The notes below the pieces were generated by a model. That model worked only from the letters and a program-made list of their open reading frames with translations. It was not told the DNA's origin and ran no database searches. Positions 36,701-49,700 of a stretch of 64,000 bases of DNA are shown piece by piece. This stretch comes from Aristolochia californica (lineage: Eukaryota; Streptophyta; Magnoliopsida; Piperales; Aristolochiaceae). The position numbers and the translations under genes are program-made. Numbering within the stretch: the first letter of the stretch is position 1; every line of letters starts with the position of its first letter. The stretch spans positions 7,894,708 through 7,958,707 of the forward strand of contig JARWKL010000007.1 of NCBI GenBank assembly GCA_029961685.1, written 5' to 3'.

Positions 36701-38169
36701 GCTGGAGGTTATATTTATCAAGTATTTTTGTTATTAGTCTTTATCCATATGTTCAGTGTGTTTATGGCAGATTGTGTTAATGGGTTACCAGTGCAGTTAA
36801 ATTGGCTGTTGTTTCGAACTTTGACTTGCGCTTGAGGAAGCTACTGAAGGACCTGAAAGTTGCAAATCTGTAGGTGCTTTTGTTTATGGAGACTGTATGT
36901 ATAACTATATTTTTTTATTGAAATGAGTATGTACAACTATATGATTTCAAAAATATCAAAGTTACTTTTATTTTATGATGGATATAATCATTTAGTCCAT
37001 GTAATGTCTAGATTTGATGCCATTATTGTGTCTGCGGAAGTTGGATATGAAAAGCCTGCAGCTGCAATCTTCAGAACTGCTTTGAGTAAGGATTCATTAA
37101 CTTAATTCGCTTTTGTTTGTTTTATTTATCTCAATTTGACCTTACTATGATATAACATTCGGTTTTACTGATTCTATTTTTTTTTTTATGATCCCCAGTC
37201 TATTCTTAGTTGTTAATATCCAGGAAAAAATGTAATCATGCTTCCCTTGGCTTAATTGACAAGGAAACTTAGTTAAATGAATGCACAAGAGGAAGAAAAC
37301 ATGACTTATATACTTTAAGCTTAAAAGTTTAGTGTTTCTTGCATCTTTTTTCCTTCCCCACTCCACCCACCAGAGTCCAGGCTCAATTGCTATTGTCCAT
37401 TCTTCTAGTTAGCTTTTCATTACTTTCAAGGTATATTTGTATGTAGCAGTTCCAGCAGAAACTCTAGACAGTGTAAGAATGGAAGAAATTACTCTCTTGA
37501 AACTTGAAAGTTAATTTCAATTCTACTAGGAGCCTGAACCAAGTTATCTGAAGATTATGCTGGAGTTATTTCTGGTTATATGAAGCAACTTAGATAAAAA
37601 TTGGGTGTCCTTCATAACTTTTTGGACTGCTTTATACCAGGGCATGTATGGTACACACATATATCTAGAAATCAGTTACACTTGTGCTAATATTCATGTG
37701 TTTTATTATCTATTTTCCTTACAGATCAAATTGGTGTAGCGGCCAATAGAGCAGTTCACGTTGGGGATGATGAGAAGGCTGATAAGATGGGGGCCAATGC
37801 CATTGGAATTGATTGCTGGTGAGAACTTTATATGGATATTACATGCGTGTAACCGTCTATCTTCAGTGGCCCTTAAATTCTTCTGCTTGATCAGATTCGA
37901 ATATCCTCACTATGTTAATTATGATAAGCTCTTTAAGTTACAGCGGTGATTGTGATCCATAAGAAGGATTCTGAGTATTGGATCTGTTAGATGGGTTTTG
38001 ACAAGGATATAGTGTGTAATTGTACTTGCCTATTTTCTGCTGAGAATAGTCTGGTTTTTGCTAATCGAATATACACTCAAATGCTGTTTGCAGGTTGTGG
38101 GGATCTGATATAAAGACGTTTTCTGAGATAGAAAACCGTATTCTTGCACCTGGTCCACCATCAAATTGA
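33786..38169 (+). CDS. HAD-superfamily hydrolase, HDHD3-like
   Basis: Nine exons: 33786-33897, 34362-34475, 35071-35153, 35874-35957, 36632-36707, 36797-36869, 37012-37085, 37725-37818 and 38094-38169, all GT-AG with matching phases, giving 261 residues. The first exon encodes an R/S-rich, acid-poor leader of about 40 residues that could be an organelle targeting peptide. HAD motif I is DALLVDAGGTLLQL, motif II VVSNFD, motif III lysine in VGYEKP, motif IV HVGDDEKADKMGA. Cap helices lie between motifs I and II. The usual second Asp of motif I (DxD) is Gly here. I recall the same DAGGT in the Arabidopsis relative, so this seems to be a family trait rather than a defect. The substrate is unknown; phosphatase activity is not assured. 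Confidence 0.88.
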
Positions 38170-39277
38170 AACGTAAGTTTTGAATTCAAATAACGTTTCA
38201 GACGCTGTAGGACTTCTTTCTGGTTGTTTTTGAGCAATATATGAGATGCAAAAACCTTGCTCTTCAACAACCTTTCCCAGAACTAGGACGAAAACCTTTT
38301 GAGAGCACAGACTGACAAATTTCCTTTTCCTTTGTTCAAGAAAGAGAACAAGGGGGTCCATGGTGTGGTTTACAGAAAGTTGATACATTGCAGGCTTTTC
38401 AGAACCCGATAGGTATCAACATTATGCTCATACTGCTTCGGAAAATCATTATGTTTTACCTATTATGTAGGAGGTTATCACATAAGCCTGAAGACTCTTA
38501 TATGTAACCAAAATATGTTTATTCGTTGAACCATCTTTCAGAATACCGTGTGCGAGTTAAGGGTAAAAGACCGTCTAAAAAGTCTAAAACCAGTAACTGA
38601 TGTTTCCTGTTATCGAGCCGTTAATGCACTTTAATTTGTTCTTGTTCTAGAATTTCATTGAAAATAAAGGTCAGGGTTCAGGGCCTCCTTCAGATAATGC
38701 GTGTTATTTCGAAGTATTATATAATCATGAATCATCCCGTCGTTATAAAAGAATTCTAGAAAATAGTCAAATGCTCATTCTATTTTATTTCTATTTGATA
38801 ATTTTCCCAGATATTAATACCACCACATGGTTTAGAACAGAACTCTATAACCAGAAATTTTTGTTGACTCGCATACTGGATGTGAAAAATGTCATTTGAT
38901 GTCAAGTAAACTTACGTGCCAATGTGAAAATAGATTTTACAGGTGTGCAGCATGAAATGCTCAATCCACGACCGGGGTTAAATTTCCGACTGATAAAACC
39001 ATGTAACGTATGGACAAACAGCAGTCACAGTGATGAAGACAACTCTTTCAATTAAAAAGTAAAACCGTTTTCTACTTAATCCCGTTCGTCTAATCAATCC
39101 GGGCCTTGTGCTCTCGTGGTGTTTATTCTTGGTGTGCCCGTCTGGATTCTGGATAAAATTCATAGAAATATCAGCCCCAGCGGCCACTCACTGTCACCGG
39201 CGAAAGCGTGGAGCTCTCCCTGCTAGACTTTTTCTCTGGGATATATCTCCTAAGAATTCTGTTTGATTTCTCCGCAA
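38170..39277. other. spacer between HAD gene and DEG8
   Basis: Presumed HAD 3' UTR, AT-rich spacer, and DEG8 promoter/leader from about 39080. The likely ATG is 39278; the frame is open a few codons upstream but without an earlier ATG. No other gene was seen. Confidence 0.5.
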
Positions 39278-42200
39278 ATGCTGGCTTCAGCTTGCAGCTC
39301 ACCTGTGCAGTGCAACCGTAGTGAAACTCCTAGGCGTGTTGGTCGGAGAGAGGTTTTTCGGGATGGTGTTTCTTCATTCTACTGTCGTAAAGAAGAAGAA
39401 GCGAATAATGAAGACGATGCATTTTCTCTCTCAGTTTCCATCCAGAGGTTATTTTTTTTTTCTTTGGAAGCGAATATGCGAAAGTGTTGGAAACTCCAAT
39501 GGACTTAAGAACACTTTTTTTTTTCCCCATGATTTCTTGTTTTTGTTATTTTTATGCTCCTCTATCTCTGTCTGAGTCAATTCGTGCAGTTGTCTTAGTA
39601 AACACTGACTGGTGTAGACACCCATTTTTGGTTAGAGTGGTTCGCATTACAGCCAAGTATTTCATATACCTACTTGCCACTATATTCAGTTTTTAAGTGT
39701 GATGGAGAAACAGAAAAAATGATGTCTTTCTAATTTTAGGATTTCTTGAATCTACTATTGAATTATACGAACCAGGTAATTTGTGTTTGTAATTCATTTT
39801 CTTTTCTTTGTAAAAAGCTGCTAAAGTGAATTCCTAGAAAAAAACAGAACGGCCGAGATTATTTGGTTTTCTGAATCATTGTTGGGGATGACCAGAGAGG
39901 TATTTTTTATGCATTACCAATTGGCCAATATGAACATAGCTATATCTGTTTATAATTCTAGGCTCCAAGATGGCAGTGTCAACTATCTGGGGAGAACACT
40001 GCGCCAAAGCTTTGTTCCTTTGACCACACGTCGGATGTTTGCAACTACACTCATCTCTTTAAGTTGTTTTCCATCAAGGTACTCAGGTTTGAACTGTACA
40101 GCTCTGTTTTTATTTGAAAAGAATTATTCTTCCAATATTCGTGGATGATTCTATTGTTGTTTCATTTGCAGCTCTTGCTTTGGGTGATCCATCAGTCACA
40201 GTTGAAGAAGTCACTCCTCCTGTTTTTCCTTCTGGGACACTCTTTCCTTCTGAGGTGAGCCTTTTTATATTTGCAATGCTTCTCTTATGTCTTTTTGGAA
40301 TGATTACATTGTTTGGTGGTGAAATTTGTTTCATGCTTACCTGGCAGGAAAGAATTGTCAAACTTTTTGAGAAGAACACTTACTCAGTTGTTAATATATT
40401 TGATGTGACTCTGCGCCCTCAACTTAATGTGACAGGTGTTGTTGAGGTATTTCTGTTCTACCTATTCTTTCCACAGTTCTTGTCACTTCTACTTCATTTT
40501 TGGATGTTCCCTTTAATACTTTATTTTGGGATGTGTATTTTTCATATACATCTTACACATTTAAATTATATATCCTGTACACTTGGACACTTTATTGCAT
40601 GAGTATGCTAGTTTTAGCTGTTATTTTTGGTTCCTTAATACTAATGGTGCAAGTGACTGATACAGGTTCCTGAAGGAAATGGCTCTGGAGTTGTATGGGA
40701 TGAGCAGGGGCATATAGTGACAAATTATCATGGTAAATTTTTGAAGCCACTAATATTTGCTGTGTAGCCTTATTAAGGCCAGTGAACTGCATGAAAAACA
40801 TTAGTTTGAGCACAACATGCATTCATAGTTTATGAGGGGAAGTTGGGTTATCTACTCTTTGAATGATAATTGTGGCAGAATAAACTAACTGGTTTTTGTC
40901 TCTGTTTTGTCCAGTGATTGGTAATGCTCTTTCAAGGAATCCAAGCCATGGACAGGTTGTTGCAAGAGTAAATATTCTTGCTTCTGAAGGGTAAATTCAT
41001 CTGCATGGACTATTAATCAAGAAGTTCAATCTGATGGATCACATTTTTCTTACGTTAATGAGTGCCTGATCTACGTTATGTGATATTGCATCATCTAATT
41101 GCATTCAGTTTGCATCTTAAAGGTTACAGAAGAACTTTGAAGGTAAGTTAATTGGTGCAGATCGTGCCAAGGACCTAGCTGTTTTAAAGGTGTGTGCGTG
41201 TCTTAGTTATTTGTTGTCTTTCAGAGGTGCTTCTTGGTCCTTATTAGTATCCACTGTATGTGTTTCTAAAAAGCAGTTTCTGCAAAACCACTTATATTTG
41301 TATATTCTTTCCTGCTGTGCAGATTGAAGCCCCCAAAGATCTTTTTAGGCCAATCAAGGTGGGCTCCTCATCCTCTTTAAGAGTTGGACAGAAGTGTCTG
41401 GCAATAGGCAATCCATTTGGTTTTGACCACACTCTGACTGTGGGAGTTATCAGTGGACTTAATCGAGATATTTCTAGTCGAGCAGGAATCACAATTGCAG
41501 GTGGTGTTCAAACAGATGCAGCCATCAATCCAGGAAACAGGTGACTTCTCTAACTGTTGATAGTTGAATATCTGTTTTTTTTGTTTTTGGTTTCCATGTG
41601 AGTGATGGATTTTAACGGAGAAAGAAACAGAAATAAGAAAAAAAGGAATTAGAGAAATACTTATTCTACTATTTATGATTTCTAAAGCTCAACTTTGAAT
41701 TGCTTTTGTTTCGCGTTGTCTGGTCATTTTTATAGTCTTTGAAGATTTCATCAAGATGGTGTTCCTAATGTTTCTAATTACTAAGTATGATGTTTTCTCA
41801 TCAGCGGTGGCCCACTACTGGATTCAAAGGGAAGTTTAATTGGCATTAACACAGCTATATTTACTCAGACAGGTATTCTGGTGCTTTTAGAACTAACTTT
41901 GAGGAATAATGCTCCCATAGTTTGTGCCCTTGCTTGCAAATGCATGCTGCTGATGATTTCTAGTAATTATATGGTAGGAACATCGGCTGGGGTAGGGTTT
42001 GCGATCCCATCTGCTACAGTGCTCAAGATTGTACCTCAGTTGATCCAATTTGGAAAAGTAAGCCAATTGCATATTTCATTTGATTCTCTTTGCTCACCTC
42101 TTTTTCAGAGTTTAAAACTACTATATTTCATTTGATTCTCTTTATTCATCTCCTTTCAAAGTTCGAAACTACATTTGAGTTCCCAACAAATTCCCTCTAT

Positions 42201-43378
42201 GAGTTGGACAAATTCAAAGGTTCTGAATTTTCTGTGGCGAGCTGTCCCGTGTTTGAAATTGAAGATCTAATTGATAGTGTTTCATTTATGACTATGACAA
42301 TTTTAGGATTTTCTGCTGCTTTTGACCTTTTCTTTCAAAAAAATAAAATAATTTAAACTGAAGTTATATGTTAAAATTAAACAAAATGGGTATGATGACT
42401 CAAAAAATCAAGGCACCTGTAGATACAGGAACTAGTTAAGAAAGATTGAAGTTTTAAAACTACATCCATTCTTGTCAGGTTGTTTCTGCCGGTTTAAATG
42501 TGGGGATAGCTCCAGACCTAGTTGCAAACCAACTGAATGTACGAAAGGGTGCACTTGTTTTGCAGGTATTTATCATTTGTCATCACTCTAAGATTATCTG
42601 GTTTATACAGGGTTTCACTTGGTCTTTTAACTAAGTATTTTCTGATAAATTTTGCATCATATGATTTTTTGCTATTATTATTCAGCTTAATTGCGCAATT
42701 TTTTTTGTAGGTTCCCGTAAACAGTTCAGCTGCCAAGGCGGGGATACTTCCCACAACTAGAGGCTTTGCTGGAAATATAATCCTAGGGGACATCATTACT
42801 GCAATCGATGAAAAACCAGTAATTATCCTTCACCTATGTAGCTCTTTCCAAGGTACCGTGACACAGATTTGGGACCTAACTTTGCCCATTGAATTCTGAC
42901 TCAGGTCGGTTTTCCCAACTCCAAGGGTCTGTTGGGAACTTTTAGAAAAGAAAATGAGAATTTGACTATTATTATTCCAAAAAATCTTTTATTTTCTTTT
43001 CCATAGAGTTCCAAACATACCCCAAAGGCTGGAGTAAGAGCGAATAATAGAGACTTGCAGGAAATAGAAAATATGAGTTAGACCTCCTCCTTACCTGACC
43101 TTTCCCCTCTCATATCTATGGTTGCCCTAAGGCAGCCACTATACCTTGGTTCTTTCCATGTTCACTTTTTATTATTTAACACAAAATTTTACTATTTATA
43201 ACTCCAATGGAGTTGATGTTTTACAAAATGAGTTCGTTCTATTGAACAGGTGAGGAACAAAGCAGAGTTGTCCAAAATTTTGGACGATTATAATGTTGGT
43301 GATAAAGTTCTACTGAAGATTCAGAGAGGCACCGAGAGCCTCGAGCTGCCAATAGTTTTAGAGGAGAATCAGTCATAA
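39278..43378 (+). CDS. DEG8: protease Do-like 8, chloroplast (thylakoid lumen)
   Basis: DEG8 is a trypsin-fold serine protease of the thylakoid lumen that, with DEG5, degrades photodamaged photosystem II protein. Thirteen exons: 39278-39447, 39962-40086, 40172-40254, 40348-40446, 40666-40732, 40915-40990, 41123-41189, 41323-41540, 41805-41872, 41978-42057, 42479-42565, 42711-42818 and 43250-43378, giving 458 residues. The transit peptide is followed by a twin-Arg plus hydrophobic stretch (TRRMFATTLISL) and SALA, fitting a lumenal signal. The catalytic triad is intact: His about 181 (TNYHVIG), Asp about 224 (AKDLAVLK), Ser about 302 (GNSGGP). A C-terminal PDZ domain includes GLNVGIAPDLVANQLNVR and GDIITAIDEKPVRNKAEL. 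Exon 2 must end at 40086 (donor GTTTGA) to keep frame into ALALGDPSV. The gene is intact. Confidence 0.95.
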
Positions 43379-43736
43379 GCGAGTTCGTTTAATGTATTGC
43401 TTGGTAGCTCTCTGCGGCAAAGCCACTCTCGCTGTCTCTAGTCTTGTTACTGAACATTTGTTTGTTTATTCTGCTCTGATTATGTAGTGAAGACCCACTA
43501 TGTATGGCAATTATTTTGATTATCGATTGAGGTCCTCTCTTGACAAGTAAACCCCACTATGGAATCATTACTCAGTAGGAGTCTACTCCGATTGATGATT
43601 TGAAGAAGCTTTGAACATATTGGTTACAAATGCCCACTGAAAATACTCACAACTCATTCAACATGTTATTGCAGAAACATAATTTTTTGTTCCTTGACTG
43701 TAGAGGTGTCCATCTCCTTTCATGTGGGTGTTGGTA

Positions 43737-46700
43737 CTATTGGCCTTTCCACAAATTGTTATCAGAATCAGTGCCTTGCTTGCCACCAGTTATTAATTGT
43801 TCTAGTCCAGTTCCATCATGCTGGACTCTCCCACTTACCTCCAACCATAAACCTGTTGGTGTTCTCATGTTCTCTTTTCCTCTAGCAGGATTCCTAGGCT
43901 GTCCAGGGTCAACAAAAATGGGTTGAATTGTGATTGTTGGATTTGGTTTCACTCGGTTGGCTTCTCTTTCATCAGCAGGTCTTAATATTCTGTGGTCGGA
44001 TTCCGGATTTTGATCATCACCATCCATCAACACCTAAGAAAAGGCATGTAGCAAATTAAGACTTTTTAGTAGAACACTTTGATCAAGATACAATAATGGG
44101 TGGCATTACTTATTAAGTATGTCCAGAGAACAGTCACTTAGGAGAGAGAAACATGCTATATAAATGATACTTAGATGTATTCATCTTAAAAAACCATCCA
44201 AGTGCCCAACCTAGTCATTCAATCAAGTGAATCCCACAAAATAAATGTGAATCTAAAGGGCCGGCTTTTTTTGGAGAGCGAAGATGAATTTAATCAAAGA
44301 TTTAGTCTTGTTTTTGGTAAGAAAGATTAGTCAGTTGATGCAGTTGGAAGATGACTCAAGCAACATATTACGCAGCTCATGAGGACATCAGCATTGTTGA
44401 AAAAGATTCACCATCCATTAAAACAAAAGAGGGTTTTGAAGAAACGACCTTGCGTCCAACTAAGTCAAATGTCATAATCACTTTCTTTCTACGGGCACGG
44501 TCGGCTTCTTCAAGCTCTTCCTTCTTCTGCTTTAAGAGTTCCTTTTCCTGATACATAAATCATAAAATGTCAAACAGATGAAAAAAAATATCTTAATCAT
44601 GATCACCATTGCAGTCAATGGCAAAAAGAACTTAAAGAAGCATCATTTGCAACCTGAGAGGATCCAAAATAAGAGTTTATTTTTCTCTAAGCAACCGGTA
44701 CTATATAACTAAACAGATAAGCAAGAGACTAACATTCAAATTCAAGGTATATAAAACATTATTTATTTCTGATTGAGGAGAACAAATGTCATAACAAAAA
44801 GTAAATACACAAAAAGTCCTCCCAGATTAGCAGACTCTGCTCCATATTTGGCTTTAGCCAAAATCAACATATCTAGTCCAGTTCCAAGGGTATACTAGCA
44901 ACTATGCCACATAAGAATTTCCTTTTCACTAGATAACTAGATAAACAGAATTCGAGTAGTATTTCACAAAATTACTTTACATTGAGGACCAGATCACAAC
45001 CCTTAATCATGTGAACCAAGTCATTGTTAAGTTGTGGAACCTAATTATCGCCCTACGCTGAGCTGGTACACGGATTGACCTTCGTGGTAAGGTTATCGTG
45101 GGGGTTGGAAGGGGGACGGAGCCACCGCCAGATCCACGATATATTGACTACTGTTTCATTAAGGGCAGTTTGGAATTTTCACTCCTGTAAATCGGTTGCC
45201 TTATTTTCTCTTTATAATTGTGGGGGGGGGGGGGGGGGGGGGAGGCGAGGGGCTCTGCTCACCTTGAGGCGAACCTGTATAAATCTTGTTTTTTTTCGGG
45301 CTTGCCTCCTCTCATTAGTTTGGAATTAGGGCGTCTAATTCCTAACAAGTGGTTTAAGAGTTTTGGCTTGTGATTGAGAGCAATGGCAGGCAGAGAAGGA
45401 TCGGTACTTGGAATCAACAAGTTCAATGATATGGATTTTGCGTTCTGGAGGATGCATATCAAAGATTATCTGTACAGTATAAAGTTGCATGCACCACTTC
45501 TGGATATGAAACTAGAAGGTATGAAAGATGATGAGTGAAATCTCCTTGATAGACAGGTATTAGTAGTAGTCCGGTTAACACTGTCGAAGAATGTTGCTCA
45601 CAACGTGGCGTCGGAGAAAACCACATCGGGGATGATGAAGATTCTGTCCGACATGTATGAAAAACATTCTGCAAATAATAAGGTACATCTCATGAAAAAA
45701 CTCTTCAATTTAAAGATGACAGAAAATACATTAGTGGAATCTCATTTGAATAAGTTTAACACAATTGTTAATCAATTGACCTCCGTTCAAATTAAATTTG
45801 AAGATGAGGTTCGTGCTTTAATTCTTTTGATGTCTTTGCCAAATTGCTGGGAGCCTATGAGGGTTGCGGTCAGCAATTCCGTAGACAACGGGAAGTTGAT
45901 TTTTAATGATGTTCGGGATACCATTCTTGCGGAGGAAGTTCGTAGAAAGGACTCCAGAGAATCGTCGACATCTAATTCTGCCCTAAGTGTCGATACTAGG
46001 AGCATGAATTTTGAGAGGAATTCCAACAAAGGCAATGGTAGAGGGAAGTCAAGGATAGGTAGAAGCAAGTCCAAATTCAAAAGGAATGTGGAATGTTAGA
46101 ATTGTGGCAAGTCTGGTTACATAAAGAAGAATTGCAGAGCACCGACAAAGGATAAAAAAAAAAGATGCTACAAATGCGGTGACTGAAGAGGTACAAGATG
46201 TTTTACTCTTGTCAGTTGATAGCCCTATTGACTCTTGGGTGTTAGATTCAGGAACTTCTTTTCATACTACTGCACACCGCGAAATCATGGAGAACTATGT
46301 TGCTGGAGATCATGGGAAGGTGTATCTTGCTGATGGAGAACCTTTGGATATTGTCGGTATTGGTAATGTCAGTTTGAGAATGTCCAACAGGTTAGTGTGG
46401 AAAATTCACAAGGTGAGATATGTACCAAAATTGATGTGTAATTTGATCGCAGTAGGGCAGCTTGATGATGAAGGTCATAATGTGACTTTTAATGGTGTTG
46501 CCTGGAAAATCACAAAGGGAGTCATGGTTGTTGCACGAGGAGTTAAAACTGGAACTCTGTACATCTAGTTGTAGAGACACGGTTACAGTTGTTGATACTG
46601 TTACTAATTCTGATTTGTGGCATTATAGGCTCGGTCACATGAATGAGAAGGGAATGAAAGTGCTTCAATCCAAAGGGAAGCTACCGGGTTGAAAACTGTA

Positions 46701-49700
46701 AACAATAGTTGTGAAGGCTGTATTTTCGGCAAACAAAAAAGGGTTAGCTTTTCTAAGGCTGGAAAGGAGCAAAAGACAGCAAAATTGAAGTTGGTTCACA
46801 CAGATGTGTGGGGGCCTTCAACTGTTACTTCCCTTGGTGGTTCTAACTACTATGTGATATTTATTGATGATGCAATCAGAAAGGTATGGGTTTATTTCCT
46901 GAAAAAAAAATCTGACGTTTTTGATACATTCAAGAGATGGAGAACAATGGTTGAGAATGAGACAAATTTGAAAGTGCAGTGTCTACAATCAGATAATGGG
47001 GGAGAATACATAGATGATGATTTCAAGTGGTACTGTGCTCATAATAGAATCAAGATGAAGAAGACCATTCCTAGAAAACCTCAACAGAATGGAATGGCAG
47101 AGAGGATGAATAGGACTTTGAACGAGCGTGCTAGGAGCATGAGATTGCATGTGGGATTGCCAAAGATGTTCTGGTCTGAGGCTATTAGCATCGCTGCCTA
47201 TTTGATCAACAAAGGTCCCTCAACACCATTGGATTGCAACATACCAGAAGAGGTCTGGAGCGGCAAAGAGGTAAACCTTTTTTTCTTGAAAGTTTTTGGT
47301 TGTGTTTTATATATTCATATTGATTCTGCTATAAGAAATAAACTTGATGTTAAATCTAAGATATGTTTCTTTATTGGCTATGGTGGTACCAAGTTTGGTT
47401 ATCGATTTTGGGATGACCAAAGTCGTAAGGTTATCAGGAGCAAGGACGTGATCTTCAATGAAGGTGCCCTATATAAAGACAGGTTGAGAACAGAGTTTGA
47501 GAACACAAGTGATGAAGCCAAGAAGTCTAAAGTGATTCAGTTGAGAGATCTTCTAGTTATTGAGATGAAGAATATTGCTTAGGAAGACCAGGAAAACATA
47601 CCCCCAGAAGTAAATCAGAACATTCCTGTGACTGAACTCAGGAGATCTGCTAGAACTAGCAGACTACACAGAGGTACTCCCCTGCACTGAATTATATGTT
47701 GTTGACTGGTAAAGGTGAACCAGAGAATTATGAGGAAGTTGTGCAAGTTGATAAATCAACCAAGTGGGAGTTGGCCATGAAGGATGAGATGGATTCACTG
47801 TTATCCAATCAGACATGGCAGTTGACCGAACTACCAAAAGAGAAGGTTTTGCAGAATAAATGGGTGTACCGAATAAAAGACGAACATGATAGCAGCAATT
47901 GGTACAAGACAAGATTGGTAGTAAAGGGCTTTCAACAAAAAGAAAGCATTGACTACACTGAGATTTTCTCTCTAGTAGTAAACTTGACTACTATTAGATC
48001 AATGCTTGGACTAGTGGCAAATGAAGACTTGCACTTAGAGCAGTTGAATGGAAAGACAACCTTTCTTCATGGTGATTTGTATGGTCTTAAACAAGCTCCA
48101 AGACAATGGTATAAGAAGTTTGGCACCTTTATGAGTAGTAATGGTTTCTTGAGGTGCCAGGCAGATCATTGTTGTTATATAAAGAAGCTTGATGATTCCT
48201 ACATCATTCTATTGCTATATGTTGATGACATGTTCATCCCAGAAGGGGTCTTTCTAACACAGAGGTTTTAGAAGCCAGCCGCTTGATGGATTCTTTAAAC
48301 TCGGTAAAAATTAGACCTTCAGAGGTCGACAAGCTCATTTGGTGGCCTGACAAAAGATGTACTTTCTCTGTATCATCTGCATTCGGATACATTAATGGCT
48401 GGTATTCATTTCAAAGGGAGCATGAGGTCTACTTTGTATGGAGTTTTGTGCACCTCCTCAGATAAAAAATTTTATGTGGAGCGCCTGTCAAAGCAAGATT
48501 CTCTCGACAGACGTGCTTAGAAGAAGAAGACACCCCTCAATCGACCCTCTATGCCCTTTTTGCAACACTGAAGATGAAACCACAAGCCACATTCTGCTAC
48601 AATGCATATCTTCTCATGGAAGGTGTGGACTTTTATTCTTAGTATATTGGGGTTACAATTCTGTATGACGGCTGATCTGATCTCTTTCAGCAAGTCGCTC
48701 ATTGGTACTCCCCTTCCTAGTCTCGGAAAAGCGATGCTCTCCGCTTGTGCTAGTTTCATTCTGTGGGGGCTTTGGAATGAACGCAACCAAAGGCAGTTCA
48801 ATGCAAAAAATGAATCAACGGTACTGTCGAGGACCGAGTGGTGGGACAAATCTCTTCTTGGCTTTGGACTAAGAAGTCTTTCTCCTCCTTTGTGGGTACC
48901 CCTATCCATGAAAACTAAAGAAACTTGGCTATGATGCACACTGGGACAAAGGTCCAAGTCAAGCAGGAATGGACCCTTCCTAAACCCGGTTACCTTAAGT
49001 TAAACTTTGATGGCTCTTCACTTGGTAATCCCGTGATTCTTGACCTCGGAGGTGTTATTTCAGATCCTTTTGGTAATCAGCATTTCTCATATGTCCGTCC
49101 TTTAGGCATCTCCGATTCTACGTCAACTAAGCTACATGGCCTCCTCAATGGGCTTCGTGTTTTCAGAGACAAGTGCAGCGGTCCCCTTCCCATTGAAGGG
49201 GACTCGAAAGTGGTCATTGGTTGGTGTGAGTGTGCATCCTCTCCCACGTTGTGCCATTGGAACATCTTTCGGGAGATTCTAGAAATTACCTCAATTTTAT
49301 CTTATATTTGGTCTCACATTCCGAGATCCCCAAATTCAACAGCAGATATGTTTACCAAACAGGGAGCTACCCTACAATCGCTTGTTGTTAGGGATTTGAT
49401 CCCTCCTCTTTTGTAATTTTTCTCTTGTTAATATAAATACATCTTTATCGAAAAAATAAAAATAGAAAAAAAAAACTTCTCAAAAAAAAAAATGTTGATG
49501 ACATGTTGATAGCAAGTACTTGCAAACAAGAAATAGAAAAGTTGAAATGGGAGTTATCCAAGAAGTTTGCAATGAAGGATTTGGGTGCTGCAAAACAAAT
49601 CTTACTAGGGACATTGATGTCTTGAACTGTCACAAGAAGAATATGTGAAGAAAGTGCGGAGCAAATTCAACATGAATGATGCAAAACCAATGAGTACTCC

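Noticed and set aside
48602..48934. Independent gene of 110 residues
   Set aside because: It is part of the degenerate LINE ORF2 between zinc-binding and RNase H parts.
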